DNA from: AP-15 sp963814805
Lineage (GTDB): Bacteria > Pseudomonadota > Alphaproteobacteria > ATCC43930 > CGMCC-115725
Direction of reading: 5' to 3'
NCBI GenBank assembly: GCA_963814805.1
Contig: CAWFER010000016.1
Location: forward strand, 1-64,000
DNA length: 64,000 bases
In this document: positions 36,071 through 45,192 of the stretch, one piece after another
How positions within the stretch are numbered: the stretch's first letter is position 1
Layout: every line of letters starts with the position of its first letter
The notes under the pieces: model-generated
Told to the model about the DNA's origin: nothing
The model's database searches: none
What the model saw: the letters and a program-made list of their open reading frames with translations, nothing else
Made by a program: the position numbers and the translations under genes

Positions 36071-37300
36071 ATGGCTGCTGTGTCTCCGCTCGCGCCGGCG
36101 AGCTTTCCCGCCTTGCCGGCGATCGCCGGGGTCAGGCTCGCCGCCGTCGCCGGCGGCATCCGCTACGCCGGGCGCGACGATGTGATGCTGGCCGAGCTGG
36201 CGCCCGGCGCCGCAATTGCCGGCGTCTTCACCCGCTCGCTCACCGCCGGAGCGCCGGTGCTGTGGTGCCGCGAGCATCTCCCAGGCGGCGAAGCGCGCGC
36301 GATCGTCGTCAATTCCGGCAACGCCAACGTGTTCACCGGCCGCGCCGGCAAGGAGGCGGTCGCGGCCACGGCGGCGGCCACGGCGCAGCTCCTCGGATGC
36401 GACCCGGGCCAGGTGTTCATCGCCTCGACCGGGGTGATCGGCGAGGCCCTGCCGACCGAAAAGATCTTGGGCGCGCTGCCCGAAGCGGCGGCCCGGCTCT
36501 CGGCCGAGGGGTGGGAGAAGGCGGCGCGCGCGATCATGACCACCGACACCTTTCCCAAGGGCGCCACCGCCAGCGCCGAGATCGACGGCGTCGCCGTGCG
36601 GCTCAACGGCTTCGCCAAGGGGTCCGGCATGATCGCCCCCGACATGGCGACGATGCTGGCCTATGTCTTTACCGACGCGACGTTGTCGGCGGCGGCGCTA
36701 CAGCCGCTGCTCGCCGCCGCCGCGGACCGTTCGTTCAACGCGATCACCGTCGATGGCGACACCTCGACCAGCGACACCCTCCTCCTTTGCGCCACCGGGA
36801 AGGCGCCGCACCGCCCGGTGGCGAGCCCGCGCGACCGCCGGCTCGATAATTTCCGCCGGGCGCTCGACACCGTGCTGATCGATCTCGCCCAGCAGGTCGT
36901 GCGCGACGGCGAGGGCGCGCAGAAATTCGTCACCATCGAGGTCAAGGGAGCGGCGACGGCGCGGGCGGCGCGGCGCATCGGGCTGGCGATCGGCAACTCG
37001 CCGCTGGTCAAGACCGCGATCTCCGCCGGCGACGCCAATTGGGGCCGCATCGTCATGGCCGTCGGCAAGGCCGGCGAGAAGGCCGACCGCGATCTCCTAT
37101 CGGTCTCGGTCGGCGGCATCGAGATCGCCGCCCATGGCGGGCCGGTGCCCGGCTACGACGAAGCCCCGGTAGCGGAGCACATGAAAGGCCGCGAGATCGC
37201 CATCGCCGTCGATCTCGGCATCGGCCGGGGCAAGGCGACGGTGTGGAGCTGCGATCTGACCCATGGCTATATCGACATCAATGGCAGCTATCGCAGCTGA
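36071..37300 (+). CDS. argJ: bifunctional ornithine acetyltransferase / N-acetylglutamate synthase ArgJ
   Basis: 409 residues. The autoprocessing region 'AKGSGMIAPDMATMLAYVF' has the nucleophilic Thr after A-M/P-D-M-A. Other landmarks are 'CREHLPGGEARAIVVNSGNA', 'STGVIGEALPTEKI', 'NAITVDGDTSTSDTLLLCAT' and the C-terminal 'THGYIDINGSYRS'. It transfers acetyl between ornithine and glutamate in arginine synthesis. Full length. Confidence 0.97.
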   Translation: MAAVSPLAPASFPALPAIAGVRLAAVAGGIRYAGRDDVMLAELAPGAAIAGVFTRSLTAGAPVLWCREHLPGGEARAIVVNSGNANVFTGRAGKEAVAATAAATAQLLGCDPGQVFIASTGVIGEALPTEKILGALPEAAARLSAEGWEKAARAIMTTDTFPKGATASAEIDGVAVRLNGFAKGSGMIAPDMATMLAYVFTDATLSAAALQPLLAAAADRSFNAITVDGDTSTSDTLLLCATGKAPHRPVASPRDRRLDNFRRALDTVLIDLAQQVVRDGEGAQKFVTIEVKGAATARAARRIGLAIGNSPLVKTAISAGDANWGRIVMAVGKAGEKADRDLLSVSVGGIEIAAHGGPVPGYDEAPVAEHMKGREIAIAVDLGIGRGKATVWSCDLTHGYIDINGSYRS

Positions 37301-37314
37301 CGCCTCGCGCCGGA

Positions 37315-37360
37315 GCCCCTTCTCGCGCCCCCTTCCGCAAGCGGGGGAGGGTTAGGGTGG
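37315..37360. repeat. REP-like intergenic repeat between argJ and mutT
   Basis: 'ccccttctcgcgcccccttc' followed by 'cgcaagcgggggagggttag' and 'ggtgg' belongs to the 'CCCTCTCCCGCTTGCGGGAGAGGG' type of intergenic hairpin common in proteobacteria. It overlaps the probable start of mutT, so its 5' end is uncertain. A second member lies at 51497. Confidence 0.5.
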
Positions 37361-37788
37361 CGGCTGTGGCGGTGCAATCGGGCTCTGGCCCGCCGCTGGT
37401 GCTGGTCGCGGCGGTGGTGCTGGTCGACGTCGACGGTCGGGTCTTGCTCGCGCAGCGTCCGCAGGGCAAGGCGATGGCCGGGCTCTGGGAGTTTCCCGGC
37501 GGCAAGGTCGACCCCGGCGAGACCCCCGAGGCGGCGCTGATCCGCGAGCTCGGCGAAGAACTCGGCATCGACGTCGCCGCCAGTTGCCTGGCGCCCTTCA
37601 CCTTCGCCTCGCACGCCTACCCGGATTTTCACCTGCTGATGCCGCTCTATGTCTGCCGCAAATGGAACGGCATCCCCAGCGCGCGCGAGGGCCAGCGTCT
37701 CGCCTGGGTGCGCCCCGCCCGGCTCGCCGAATACCCGATGCCGCCCGCCGACAAGCCGCTCGTCGCGATGCTGCGCGACCTGTTGTGA
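37357..37788 (+). CDS. mutT: 8-oxo-dGTP diphosphatase (MutT)
   Basis: 143 residues from GTG 37357; the start is uncertain because the repeat lies over it. The Nudix box 'GGKVDPGETPEAALIRELGE' followed by ELGI fits Gx5Ex7REUXEEXGU. 'LLAQRPQGKAMAGLWEFPGG' and the C-terminal 'LLMPLYVCRKWNGIPSAREG' match MutT. It clears oxidised guanine nucleotides. Confidence 0.93.
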   Translation: MAAVAVQSGSGPPLVLVAAVVLVDVDGRVLLAQRPQGKAMAGLWEFPGGKVDPGETPEAALIRELGEELGIDVAASCLAPFTFASHAYPDFHLLMPLYVCRKWNGIPSAREGQRLAWVRPARLAEYPMPPADKPLVAMLRDLL

Positions 37789-37845
37789 GCGGCTGGTCGG
37801 GCGCCGGCGGCGATCGGGTTGATCGCCCGGCAACGGCAATCCCGC

Positions 37846-38388
37846 TCAGGCCTGCATTTGCGACATCAGCTCTTCCTTGCGCTCGGCCAGTTCCTTGCCG
37901 ATCGCGTCGACATCGATTTCGGCCGAGCTGATTTCCGGAAACAGCTCCTCTTCCTCCTGCTTGATATGCTGCTTGACCATCTCGCCGAGCACGCGAATCT
38001 TGGCGTCGTAGAGATCGTCGCCGACCTTCATCTTTTCGATTTCCGCGATCAGGTTCTTCACGGTCGCATGCTCGACCACCGCCTCGTCGACGAGGTCGTT
38101 GTCGCCGGTCGCGGCGCGGACCTGTGGGTAGAAAATTTCTTCCTCGATCTGGGCGTGCACCTTCAGCGCCAGGCAAATCTTTTCGGCGAGCTCGGCCTTG
38201 CCGTCGTCCTCTTGTTCCAGTTCGTCATACTCATCGAACCAGCCTTCGACCTCGCGATGATCCTCTCCCAAGACATCGAACGCGTTCGGCGCGGCTGCCC
38301 GCGTCTCTTTCTTTCGCTTTGACGGCTGCGCCCGGCTGGTTTTCCTTTCGGCGGTTCGGCTGGCCCTGGTCTTCGCTGGTGTCGCCAT
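37846..38388 (-). CDS. hemerythrin-like protein
   Basis: 180 residues. The N-terminal 34 residues are lysine/arginine-rich. Then a four-helix hemerythrin domain with iron ligands: 'LGEDHREVEGWFDEYDELEQ' (His), 'KVHAQIEEEIFYPQVRAAT' (H...E), 'VVEHATVKNLIAEIE' (His) and 'VKQHIKQEEEELFPEI' (H...E). Non-haem di-iron sensing or oxygen/NO binding is known for the family; the basic tail suggests nucleic-acid association. Confidence 0.88.
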   Translation of the reverse strand: MATPAKTRASRTAERKTSRAQPSKRKKETRAAAPNAFDVLGEDHREVEGWFDEYDELEQEDDGKAELAEKICLALKVHAQIEEEIFYPQVRAATGDNDLVDEAVVEHATVKNLIAEIEKMKVGDDLYDAKIRVLGEMVKQHIKQEEEELFPEISSAEIDVDAIGKELAERKEELMSQMQA

Positions 38389-38537
38389 CGTTTAGCCCTT
38401 GCTGCGTGAGGCGGTGGATTCCGCAATGTTCAAACCGCCCGGAGCGACAACGGGTTCCGGCGCCCATCCGGCGATGGGGATGTCGGTATTCGGGACGCTA
38501 TTGGTCACAGCGCCGGTCGCCCCAAATCCTTTCCGGT

Positions 38538-39164
38538 ATGGGCTTCTATCGCGATCACATCGTGCCGGCGCTGATCGAGCTTGCGATGCGGCAACCGGTG
38601 CTGCGCGCCTATCGCGAGCGCACCGTCGGCGATGCCGAAGGGCGGGTGCTCGAAATCGGGGCCGGGTCGGGACTGAACCTGGCGCTCTACGGGTCCGCCG
38701 CCCGCTCGGTCGTCGCGCTCGAGCCGTCGCCGCAGCTGATCCGTCTCGCCGCCCGCCGCGCGGTAATGGCTAAGGTCCCGGTCGAATTCGTCAAGGGCTC
38801 GGCCGAGGCGTTGCCGCTCGCCGACGCCAGCATCGATACGGTGGTGACCACCTGGACTTTATGCTCGATTCCGGACGTGGCGCGGGCGCTGCTGGAAGCG
38901 CGACGCGTGCTCCGCCCGGGCGGCTCGCTGCTGTTCATCGAACACGGCCGGTCGCCCGAACCCGGTGTCCGACGCTGGCAGGACCGCCTCGACCCGTTGT
39001 GGAGCCGGTTCGCCGGCGGCTGCCATCTCAATCGACCAATCGATCAGCTGCTGCGCGATGCCGGGTTCCGGCTCGATCGGCTGGACAATTTCCGGTTGCC
39101 GGGGCCGCGCACCCACACCTTCATGTATCAAGGCCGGGCCATGTATCAAGGCCGGGCGGACTGA
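38538..39164 (+). CDS. class I SAM-dependent methyltransferase
   Basis: 208 residues from ATG 38538. Motif I is 'VLEIGAGSGLNLALYGSAAR', then the acidic 'VVALEPSPQLI' and 'ADASIDTVVTTWTLCSIPDV'. 'RRVLRPGGSLLFIEHGRSPE' and 'WSRFAGGCHLNRPIDQLLRD' resemble the phosphatidylethanolamine/thiol methyltransferase branch. Substrate unknown. The C-terminus carries a tandem duplication, MYQGRA-MYQGRA, from an 18-base repeat. Confidence 0.82.
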   Translation: MGFYRDHIVPALIELAMRQPVLRAYRERTVGDAEGRVLEIGAGSGLNLALYGSAARSVVALEPSPQLIRLAARRAVMAKVPVEFVKGSAEALPLADASIDTVVTTWTLCSIPDVARALLEARRVLRPGGSLLFIEHGRSPEPGVRRWQDRLDPLWSRFAGGCHLNRPIDQLLRDAGFRLDRLDNFRLPGPRTHTFMYQGRAMYQGRAD

Positions 39165-39176
39165 CCGATGGCCGCA

Positions 39177-40124
39177 TCATCGCTCGGCTCTGTCTGGCGG
39201 CGCCGCGCGGTCGCCGGCGGAAACCTCGACCGCGCCGAGCGCGTCGGCCAGGCGATGGGTGGCGCTGCCCGGCCGCAGCGGCTTCGGCTGGCTCGCGTCG
39301 GGCGCCCAGCCGGTCAGAAACAAGATCTCAAAAGTCGCCGGGATCCGCCCGTCGGGGAGGCCGAAGCGCTCGCCATAGATCGCCACGGCGCGGGCGAGCG
39401 TGCCGCGACGCAGCGGCGTGCGGCGGCGCGCCGCCAAGGCGTTGGTTTCGCCCATCGCGCGCAGATCGCGCATCAGCGCCAGCGCGTCGGGATAGGTGAC
39501 GGTGATCGTATCGGCGTCGGCCACCGGCATCGCGAAGCCGGCGCGCTGCAACAGCGCCGCCGCATCGGCGAGGCTGGCGGTCGGCGAGACGCGCGGGCTG
39601 GCTCCGCCCTCTTCGGCCAGCTCCGCCTCCAGGAGCGCTACGCGCAGCTCGCCGAGCGTGGCGCCGCCGAAGAGGGCCGCGAGAAGGAGCCCGTCCGGCT
39701 TGACGATCCGGCGCAGCTGGACGAGCGCGCCGGGCAGATCGGCGACCCAATGCAGCGCCAAGGCGCTGACCGCGAGATCAAAGCTCGCCGCGCGGAACGG
39801 CAGCAGCTCCGGGTCGGCGGCGACCGCCAGCGCCGCGCTCGGGAGCGCCGCGCCGGTTCGCAGAAAGCCCGCAGCCGGGTCGGCGGCGACGAGGCGCTCG
39901 ACCCCCGGCCGCGTGGCGAGCGCCCGCGACAGCGCGCCCGAATGCGCGCCCAGATCGAGCACCGCGCGGAATTGCCGACCGACATCGTCGAGCCGGTCGA
40001 CGATCCGCTCGGCGATCTCGGCGTGCAGAAAATCGACCGTGCCGCACCGCGCCGCGCGCTCGCGGTGCAGCCGCCAGGCCCGGCGATCGAACAATGCCGT
40101 CGCCTCGGCATCCTCGGACTTCAT
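39177..40124 (-). CDS. SAM-dependent methyltransferase, BioC/NDUFAF5-like
   Basis: 315 residues from ATG 40124 (MKSEDAEATALFDRRAWRLH). 'RAVLDLGAHSGALSRALATR' is motif I. 'FDLAVSALALHWVADLPGAL' and 'RIVKPDGLLLAALFGGATLG' match NDUFAF5-type enzymes that hydroxylate or methylate a respiratory-complex subunit; it sits next to comF as in many alphaproteobacteria. The alternative of a BioC-like role is less likely because no biotin genes are near. Confidence 0.85.
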   Translation of the reverse strand: MKSEDAEATALFDRRAWRLHRERAARCGTVDFLHAEIAERIVDRLDDVGRQFRAVLDLGAHSGALSRALATRPGVERLVAADPAAGFLRTGAALPSAALAVAADPELLPFRAASFDLAVSALALHWVADLPGALVQLRRIVKPDGLLLAALFGGATLGELRVALLEAELAEEGGASPRVSPTASLADAAALLQRAGFAMPVADADTITVTYPDALALMRDLRAMGETNALAARRRTPLRRGTLARAVAIYGERFGLPDGRIPATFEILFLTGWAPDASQPKPLRPGSATHRLADALGAVEVSAGDRAAPPDRAER

Positions 40125-40183
40125 CGCGGCCCTTCTGCGGCTGCGGGTTGACGAACCCGCGCATCGTCTGATGATGTATCGCG

Positions 40184-40957
40184 ATGAGCGCATCGGCAAT
40201 GGCTGCCCGATTGCGGCGGGTTGGTCGCGGCCTGGTCGACGCCGTGCTGCCGCCGCGATGCCTGGCTTGCGGCGAGATTGTCGAGGAGCCGGATGCGCTG
40301 TGCGGCCGGTGCTGGGGCGGGATCGCCTTTTTCGCCCCGCCATGGTGCGCCGGCTGCGGCCTGCCGTTTGCCCATCCGGCCGGCGACGGCGCGATCTGCG
40401 CCGATTGCGCGCGCGGGCGGCGGGCGTGGGATCGCGGCCGCGCGGTGTTGCGTTACGACCGCAACAGCCGCGGGCTGATCCTCGGGCTCAAGCACGCCGA
40501 TCACACCCATCTGGCCGGCGCGTTCGGGCGCTGGATGCACCGGGTCGGCGGCGAGATTCTGACCGATGCCGACCTCCTGGTGCCGGTGCCGCTGCATTGG
40601 ACCCGCCTGGTGCGGCGCCGCTACAATCAGGCGGCGCTGCTGGCGCACGCGATCCGGGCGGCGGGCGGGCCGCCGGTCGCCGCCGATTGGCTGGTGCGCC
40701 GCCGCCGCACGCCGGTGCAGGGTCATATGGGGCCGGCCGGGCGCGAGCGGAATGTGGCCGGCGCCTTTGCCCTCAGGCGGCCCGGCGCTTTCGCCCTCAG
40801 GCGGCCCTGCGACCTCGTCGGCAGGCGGATCGTCGTTATCGATGACGTGCTGACCACCGGGGCCACGGTCGACGAATGCGCCCGGGTGCTCAAACGCGCC
40901 GGCGCGGTCTCGGTCGACGTGCTGACCCTGGCGCGGGCATTGCGCACCGGGGCATAA
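40184..40957 (+). CDS. comF: ComF family protein (phosphoribosyltransferase-like)
   Basis: 257 residues. N-terminal double zinc ribbon 'LPPRCLACGEIVEEPDALCG' with 'WCAGCGLPFAHP' and 'ICADCARG'. The PRT motif 'VVIDDVLTTGATVDECARVL' is intact. Family members act in DNA uptake or amidophosphoribosyl transfer. A 24-base in-frame tandem duplication gives GAFALRRP twice (about 40762-40806), likely a slippage event. Confidence 0.92.
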   Translation: MSASAMAARLRRVGRGLVDAVLPPRCLACGEIVEEPDALCGRCWGGIAFFAPPWCAGCGLPFAHPAGDGAICADCARGRRAWDRGRAVLRYDRNSRGLILGLKHADHTHLAGAFGRWMHRVGGEILTDADLLVPVPLHWTRLVRRRYNQAALLAHAIRAAGGPPVAADWLVRRRRTPVQGHMGPAGRERNVAGAFALRRPGAFALRRPCDLVGRRIVVIDDVLTTGATVDECARVLKRAGAVSVDVLTLARALRTGA

Positions 40958-40996
40958 TCCTCCGGTCCGCGATGGCGCCGGGAAAGGGTGAGGACG

Positions 40997-41260
40997 ATGG
41001 CCGAGGTCGAGCTGTACACGACGATGTTCTGCCCCTACTGCTCGCGGGCGCGCGCCCTCTTGCAGCGCAAGGGCGTCGCCTTTGTCGACATCGACATCGC
41101 CGAGGAGCCGGCGCGCCGTGACGAGATGATCCGGCGCGCCCACGGCCGCAGCACGGTGCCGCAGATCTTTATCGATGGCGAGCACATCGGCGGCTGCGAC
41201 GATCTCGTCGTCCTCGACCGCGTCGGCAAGCTCGACCCCAAGCTGGGTATCGGCAAATGA
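40997..41260 (+). CDS. grxC: glutaredoxin (dithiol, GrxC)
   Basis: 87 residues from ATG 40997. Active site 'FCPYCSRA', then 'STVPQIFIDGEHIGGCDDLV', matching the TVP loop and GG-cis-Pro region of Grx3. It reduces disulfides and ribonucleotide reductase using glutathione. The stop overlaps the next gene (ATGA). Confidence 0.95.
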   Translation: MAEVELYTTMFCPYCSRARALLQRKGVAFVDIDIAEEPARRDEMIRRAHGRSTVPQIFIDGEHIGGCDDLVVLDRVGKLDPKLGIGK

Positions 41261-42136
41261 GCGGGAATTTTACTGCGGCCTGCGTCCAGTTCACCGCGGC
41301 GCGCGACTACGAGCCCAATATCCGCATTGGTTCGGATCTGGTTCGCCGCGCCACGCGACGGCGGCGCCGATCTCGTCCTGACCCCGGAGAATACCGGGCT
41401 GATGGAGCCGATCGGCCGGCTGCGGCGCGAAAAGGCGCGCGACGAGGCGAACCATCCGGTGCTGGCCGCCCTGCGCGAGGTCGCGCGCGCGACCGGCGCA
41501 TGGCTGCTGCTCGGCTCGATCGCGGTCGATATTTCGCGCGAGCCGGGCATTGCGGAGGGCGAGCGGCGGCTCGCCAACCGCTCCTATCTGATCGATGCCG
41601 CGGGTGCCATCGTCGCCCATTACGACAAGATCCACATGTTCGACGTCGACCTCGCCGGCGGCGAAAGCTACCGCGAGAGCAACGCGTTCCGACCCGGCGA
41701 CCGGGCGGTGCTGGCCGCGACCCCGTGGGGCGTCTTGGGCATGACGGTGTGCTACGATCTGCGCTTTCCGCAGCTCTATCGCGCGCTGGCCCAGGCTGGC
41801 GCCGATTTCCTGGCGATCCCGTCGGCGTTCACGGCGCCGACCGGACGGGCGCATTGGCATGTGCTGCTGCGGGCGCGGGCGATCGAGACCGGCTCATTCG
41901 TGTTGGCCCCGGCGCAGTGCGGCGAGCACGCCGAGGGAAGGCGCACCTATGGCCACTCGCTGATTGTCGACCCGTGGGGCGAAATTATGGCCGATGGCGA
42001 GGAACGGGTCGGCGTCGTCAGCGCGCGCATCGATCCCGCGCGGATCGCCGAGGCGCGCCGGATGGTGCCCTCGCTCGGCCACGACCGGCGGTTCGCCGGA
42101 CCGCAACCCGTCCCCACCCGTCTCGCCGCCGAGTAG
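41257..42136 (+). CDS. carbon-nitrogen hydrolase, nitrilase family (frameshifted near 41353)
   Basis: As corrected, about 292 residues. The first frame is 'TAACVQFTAARDYEPNIRIG', then 'SDLVRRA'. After removal of one 'a', the reading is 'RDGGADLVLTPENTGLMEPI' in the second frame. The catalytic triad is Glu in 'TPENTG', Lys in 'HYDKIHMFDVDL' and Cys in 'LGMTVCYDLRFPQLYRALAQ'. NIT1/omega-amidase-type members hydrolyse deaminated glutathione or ketoglutaramate. Start overlaps the grxC stop. Confidence 0.88.
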
Positions 42137-42167
42137 CGCTCGAGCGCCGCCGGCCAACTGACAAACC

Positions 42168-42200
42168 ATTTGTCATCCCGGCGCAGGCCGGGACCCAGGG
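42168..42200. repeat. REP-like palindrome
   Basis: 'gtcatcccggcgcaggccgg' followed by 'gacccag' is the widespread 'GTCATTCCGGCGAAGGCCGG'-type palindromic repeat, in the convergent gap after the amidase gene. Confidence 0.5.
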
Positions 42201-42269
42201 AGATGGGCGCCGGTCTTCGCCGCGGTGACGGAACTGAACAGCCGGGGGCGGGGCGGATAAACGCGCCGC

Positions 42270-43214
42270 TCAGGGCGAGGCGTGGCCCATGAAGATCTGC
42301 GGGATCGGCTGGCCCCACGGGCCGCCGGCGCCGGCGCCGCGCTCGAGGATATTGGGCGGGGTGCTGGCGTTCAAGACATCGGTGTCGGCCCAATGCTCGT
42401 GCACCCGGCCCCACGGATCGGCCCAGTAATCGAACAGTTGGCTGCCGATCAGATGGCGGCCGATGCCCCACATGTGCTGGTAGCCCTTGCCCTCCAGATG
42501 CTCGTGGCCGGCCATCACGTCGTCGATGTCGGCGGCCTCGTAGGAGAGATGGTTGAGCCCGTTCTTGTCGCCGCGGATGCAGAAGAACGCGTGATGGTCG
42601 ACATAGTCGTCGCCGCGGTCGAGCCGGTTGAACGAGCCGACGATGTTGCTCTTGTCGCCGGCATAGAATTCGTCCGAGCAGCGGAAGCCGAGCATCTCGC
42701 GATACCAGCCCAGCGTCTTCTCGAAATTCTTGCTCATCACCACGAAATGGCCGAGCCGCTTGATATGCGAGGGGCCGCGCTCGATGCGGAACAATTCGCC
42801 CTTGCGCCGGTATTTGTCGTCGCCGGAATTGACCCGCGGCCGATGTACCGGGATCGGGTCGAGCATCTGCATGCCGTGGACGACTTCGACCTGATAGCCG
42901 TCGGGGTCGACGAGCCGCACCCGCTTGCCGCCGCCCGGCTCGTCGATGTCCTCGATCTTGGAGGCGCCCGGGGCCCGTGCGATCCGTTCGAGATCGTCCA
43001 TGCCGGCGGCGTGGACCGCGATCCCGACATAGCGCGGCTCGCCCAATTCGGTGACGTGCAGATGGTGCGGCGCGTCGGTGCCGCGCATGTAGAGCGCCGT
43101 TTTTGTGCGATCGGCGCGGACCATGCCGAAATCGGTCAGAAACTCTTCCTGGCGGTCGAGATCGGGCGACCGCAGCCGCCCGTAGGCCAGATCAAACGCC
43201 TTGATCACCGACAT
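42270..43214 (-). CDS. VOC-family extradiol-type dioxygenase
   Basis: 314 residues from ATG 43214 (MSVIKAFDLAYGRLRSPDLD), six bases after 'ggagg'. Two VOC domains: 'ALYMRGTDAPHHLHVTELGE' and 'IKRLGHFVVMSKNFEKTLGW'. Metal ligands are probably His in 'RLGHFV', His in 'KNGLNHLSYEAADIDDVMAG' and Glu in 'WGRVHEHWADTD'. This pattern fits type I extradiol catechol or 2,3-dihydroxy-aromatic ring cleavage. No aromatic operon lies nearby, so the substrate is unknown. Confidence 0.8.
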   Translation of the reverse strand: MSVIKAFDLAYGRLRSPDLDRQEEFLTDFGMVRADRTKTALYMRGTDAPHHLHVTELGEPRYVGIAVHAAGMDDLERIARAPGASKIEDIDEPGGGKRVRLVDPDGYQVEVVHGMQMLDPIPVHRPRVNSGDDKYRRKGELFRIERGPSHIKRLGHFVVMSKNFEKTLGWYREMLGFRCSDEFYAGDKSNIVGSFNRLDRGDDYVDHHAFFCIRGDKNGLNHLSYEAADIDDVMAGHEHLEGKGYQHMWGIGRHLIGSQLFDYWADPWGRVHEHWADTDVLNASTPPNILERGAGAGGPWGQPIPQIFMGHASP

Positions 43215-43351
43215 CATATCCTCCCAGAAGCCAAACCTCGGGCGATCATAGGACATTCGCCCGGCCAGCGCGACCCCCAGCTTTGGGCGCGCGAAACCGG
43301 CGGCGCCGAGCGCGCTCGACACCCCGAGGCGCGCGATGCTATCCGACGCCG

Positions 43352-43675
43352 ATGGCCTGGCTCTTTATCCTGTCCGCCGATGTGTTCGAGATCGCCTGGC
43401 CTTTCCTGTTGAAATGGTCGGCGCCGATATCGAAATGGGCGCCGTTGCTGGTCGTGCTGATTTGCGCGGTCCCGGCCAACTACCTGTTGGCCGAGGCGGT
43501 CAAGCGACTGCCGGCGGCGACCGTATACGCCACCTTTGTCGGCATCGGCACCGCCGGAACCGCGATCGTCGGCATCGCCTTTTTCCGCGAAAGCACCAAT
43601 CTCGGCCGGATCTGCTCCTTGCTGCTGATCGTCGCCGGGCTGATCGGCCTGCGCGTCTTTTCGGGCGCGCGGTAA
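43352..43675 (+). CDS. SMR-family multidrug or guanidinium-type efflux protein
   Basis: 107 residues with four hydrophobic helices. The key membrane glutamate is in 'ILSADVFEIAWPFLLKWS'; 'VPANYLLAEAVKRLPAATVY' and 'GIGTAGTAIVGIAFFRESTN' follow the SMR pattern. It works as a dimer in the inner membrane. Guanidinium export would fit nitrogen metabolism here, but substrate is unproven. Confidence 0.85.
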   Translation: MAWLFILSADVFEIAWPFLLKWSAPISKWAPLLVVLICAVPANYLLAEAVKRLPAATVYATFVGIGTAGTAIVGIAFFRESTNLGRICSLLLIVAGLIGLRVFSGAR

Positions 43676-43737
43676 TCGGCCGAGGCGGGGCGGCGCCGTG
43701 GCGCCGGCGCGTGGGGCGCCCCGCCGCCGGGTCGGGC

Positions 43738-45192
43738 TCAGCGCAGAGCCAATTCCCAATCGAGGTCTTCGACCGCCTCGCGGGCCAGGCCCGGCCGCGC
43801 CGCCCGGCCGAGCCCGGCCAGACGCGGGGCCAGCAGCACGGTCGTCGCCCAATAGCCGGCGCCAGTCGCGACCAACGTCACCAGCACCTGGATCCAGGCC
43901 GCCGGGATCACGAACATATAGGCGAGAAAACCGAGCGCGGTCCACCCGACGGCGATCGGGTTGACCCCACGCCAGTACCAATAGGGGCCATTGGCCTCGA
44001 ACAGCGCCACCAGGTCGATCTGCATCCGCTTGACGAACACATAGTCGGCGATCAGCACCCCGGCGATCGGCGAGAAGATGTTGCCCAGCATGCCGACATA
44101 GGCGGTGTAGCCGGTGACCACACTGGGGGTGGCCGATAAGGCGATGCCGAGGATGCTGATGATGACCGTGGTCCAGAACCGGCCGAGCCGCTCGAAGATA
44201 TTCGACAGCGACAGACCTCCGGTATAGAGGTTGAGGACGTTGATCGTCCAATTGTCGAGCGCGATCACGATCAGGAACATCAGCAGCATGAAATGGCTGA
44301 CGCCGAGCCCGGAGGCGACCGCGAAGGCGTTGGGGTTGTGCCCCAGGCTCGCCGCCGCGCCATAGGCGCCGAGCAGCGCGGCAAAGAAGCCGCCGCCGAC
44401 CTTGCCGAGGAGGGTCCCCCACCACATGTCGGTGCGCGATTTGGTATAGCGGCAGAAATCGGCCGAATCGGTGACCATCGTCAACGAGCCGGCGGCGGTG
44501 ACGTTGAGCCAGGTCACGAACAACAGCCACCCGGCCTGCGGCTTGCCGGCGTAATGAACGACCTGCGCCGGCGCGAAATGCGGGTTGTTGTGGGTTGCCA
44601 GCAGCCCCAGCACCAGGGACAGGATCACGATCTTGAACGGCAGCGCCAGGCGCGACAGGTGCTTTAAGGAATCATAGCCGATGATCGCGACCACCGCCTG
44701 CAATACGGCAAAGGTCAGGCTGACCGCGACCAGCGAATGCCGGGTTCCGGTCCAGCGGTCGAGGATCGCCACCACCGCCAACGACCCGGCCACGGTCTGA
44801 AAGGCGAACCAGTAGGTCGAGGCGAGCGTGCGCAAGAACGAGGGGACCCACTTGGCGCCGCGGACGCCGTAGGCCATGCGGGTCGAAACCTGGCCCGGCA
44901 CCCCGAAATCGACGCCGACCGTGGCCATGATCGTGTAGGCGATGGTGGCCAGCAGCACGCCGCCGGTGATGGCCCCGACCGCGCCGACAAACGACAGCCC
45001 CGACACCACCGCCAGACCGCCGACCAGGATCGAGCCCGGGTTGAGCGCGAAACCGAAGATGATTGCAAATATGTCGAGCCAGCGCACCGTCTTCAATTCC
45101 ATCGGCACCGGCTCGATGCCGAATTGCTCGACCCCCTTGGGCTGATGATAGCGCCGGCGGATCTTTTCCTCGATTTCCGAAACCGTGTGCAT
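43738..45192 (-). CDS. NCS1-family nucleobase/hydantoin permease
   Basis: 484 residues with about 12 hydrophobic segments. 'QFGIEPVPMELKTVRWLDIF', 'AIIFGFALNPGSILVGGLAV', 'TMVTDSADFCRYTKSRTDMW' and 'ALDNWTINVLNLYTGGLSLS' match the NCS1 cation symporters for cytosine, uracil, allantoin or hydantoins. It is divergent from rutA, so uracil is the best guess. A 374-base shared upstream region may carry both promoters. Confidence 0.9.
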   Translation of the reverse strand: MHTVSEIEEKIRRRYHQPKGVEQFGIEPVPMELKTVRWLDIFAIIFGFALNPGSILVGGLAVVSGLSFVGAVGAITGGVLLATIAYTIMATVGVDFGVPGQVSTRMAYGVRGAKWVPSFLRTLASTYWFAFQTVAGSLAVVAILDRWTGTRHSLVAVSLTFAVLQAVVAIIGYDSLKHLSRLALPFKIVILSLVLGLLATHNNPHFAPAQVVHYAGKPQAGWLLFVTWLNVTAAGSLTMVTDSADFCRYTKSRTDMWWGTLLGKVGGGFFAALLGAYGAAASLGHNPNAFAVASGLGVSHFMLLMFLIVIALDNWTINVLNLYTGGLSLSNIFERLGRFWTTVIISILGIALSATPSVVTGYTAYVGMLGNIFSPIAGVLIADYVFVKRMQIDLVALFEANGPYWYWRGVNPIAVGWTALGFLAYMFVIPAAWIQVLVTLVATGAGYWATTVLLAPRLAGLGRAARPGLAREAVEDLDWELALR

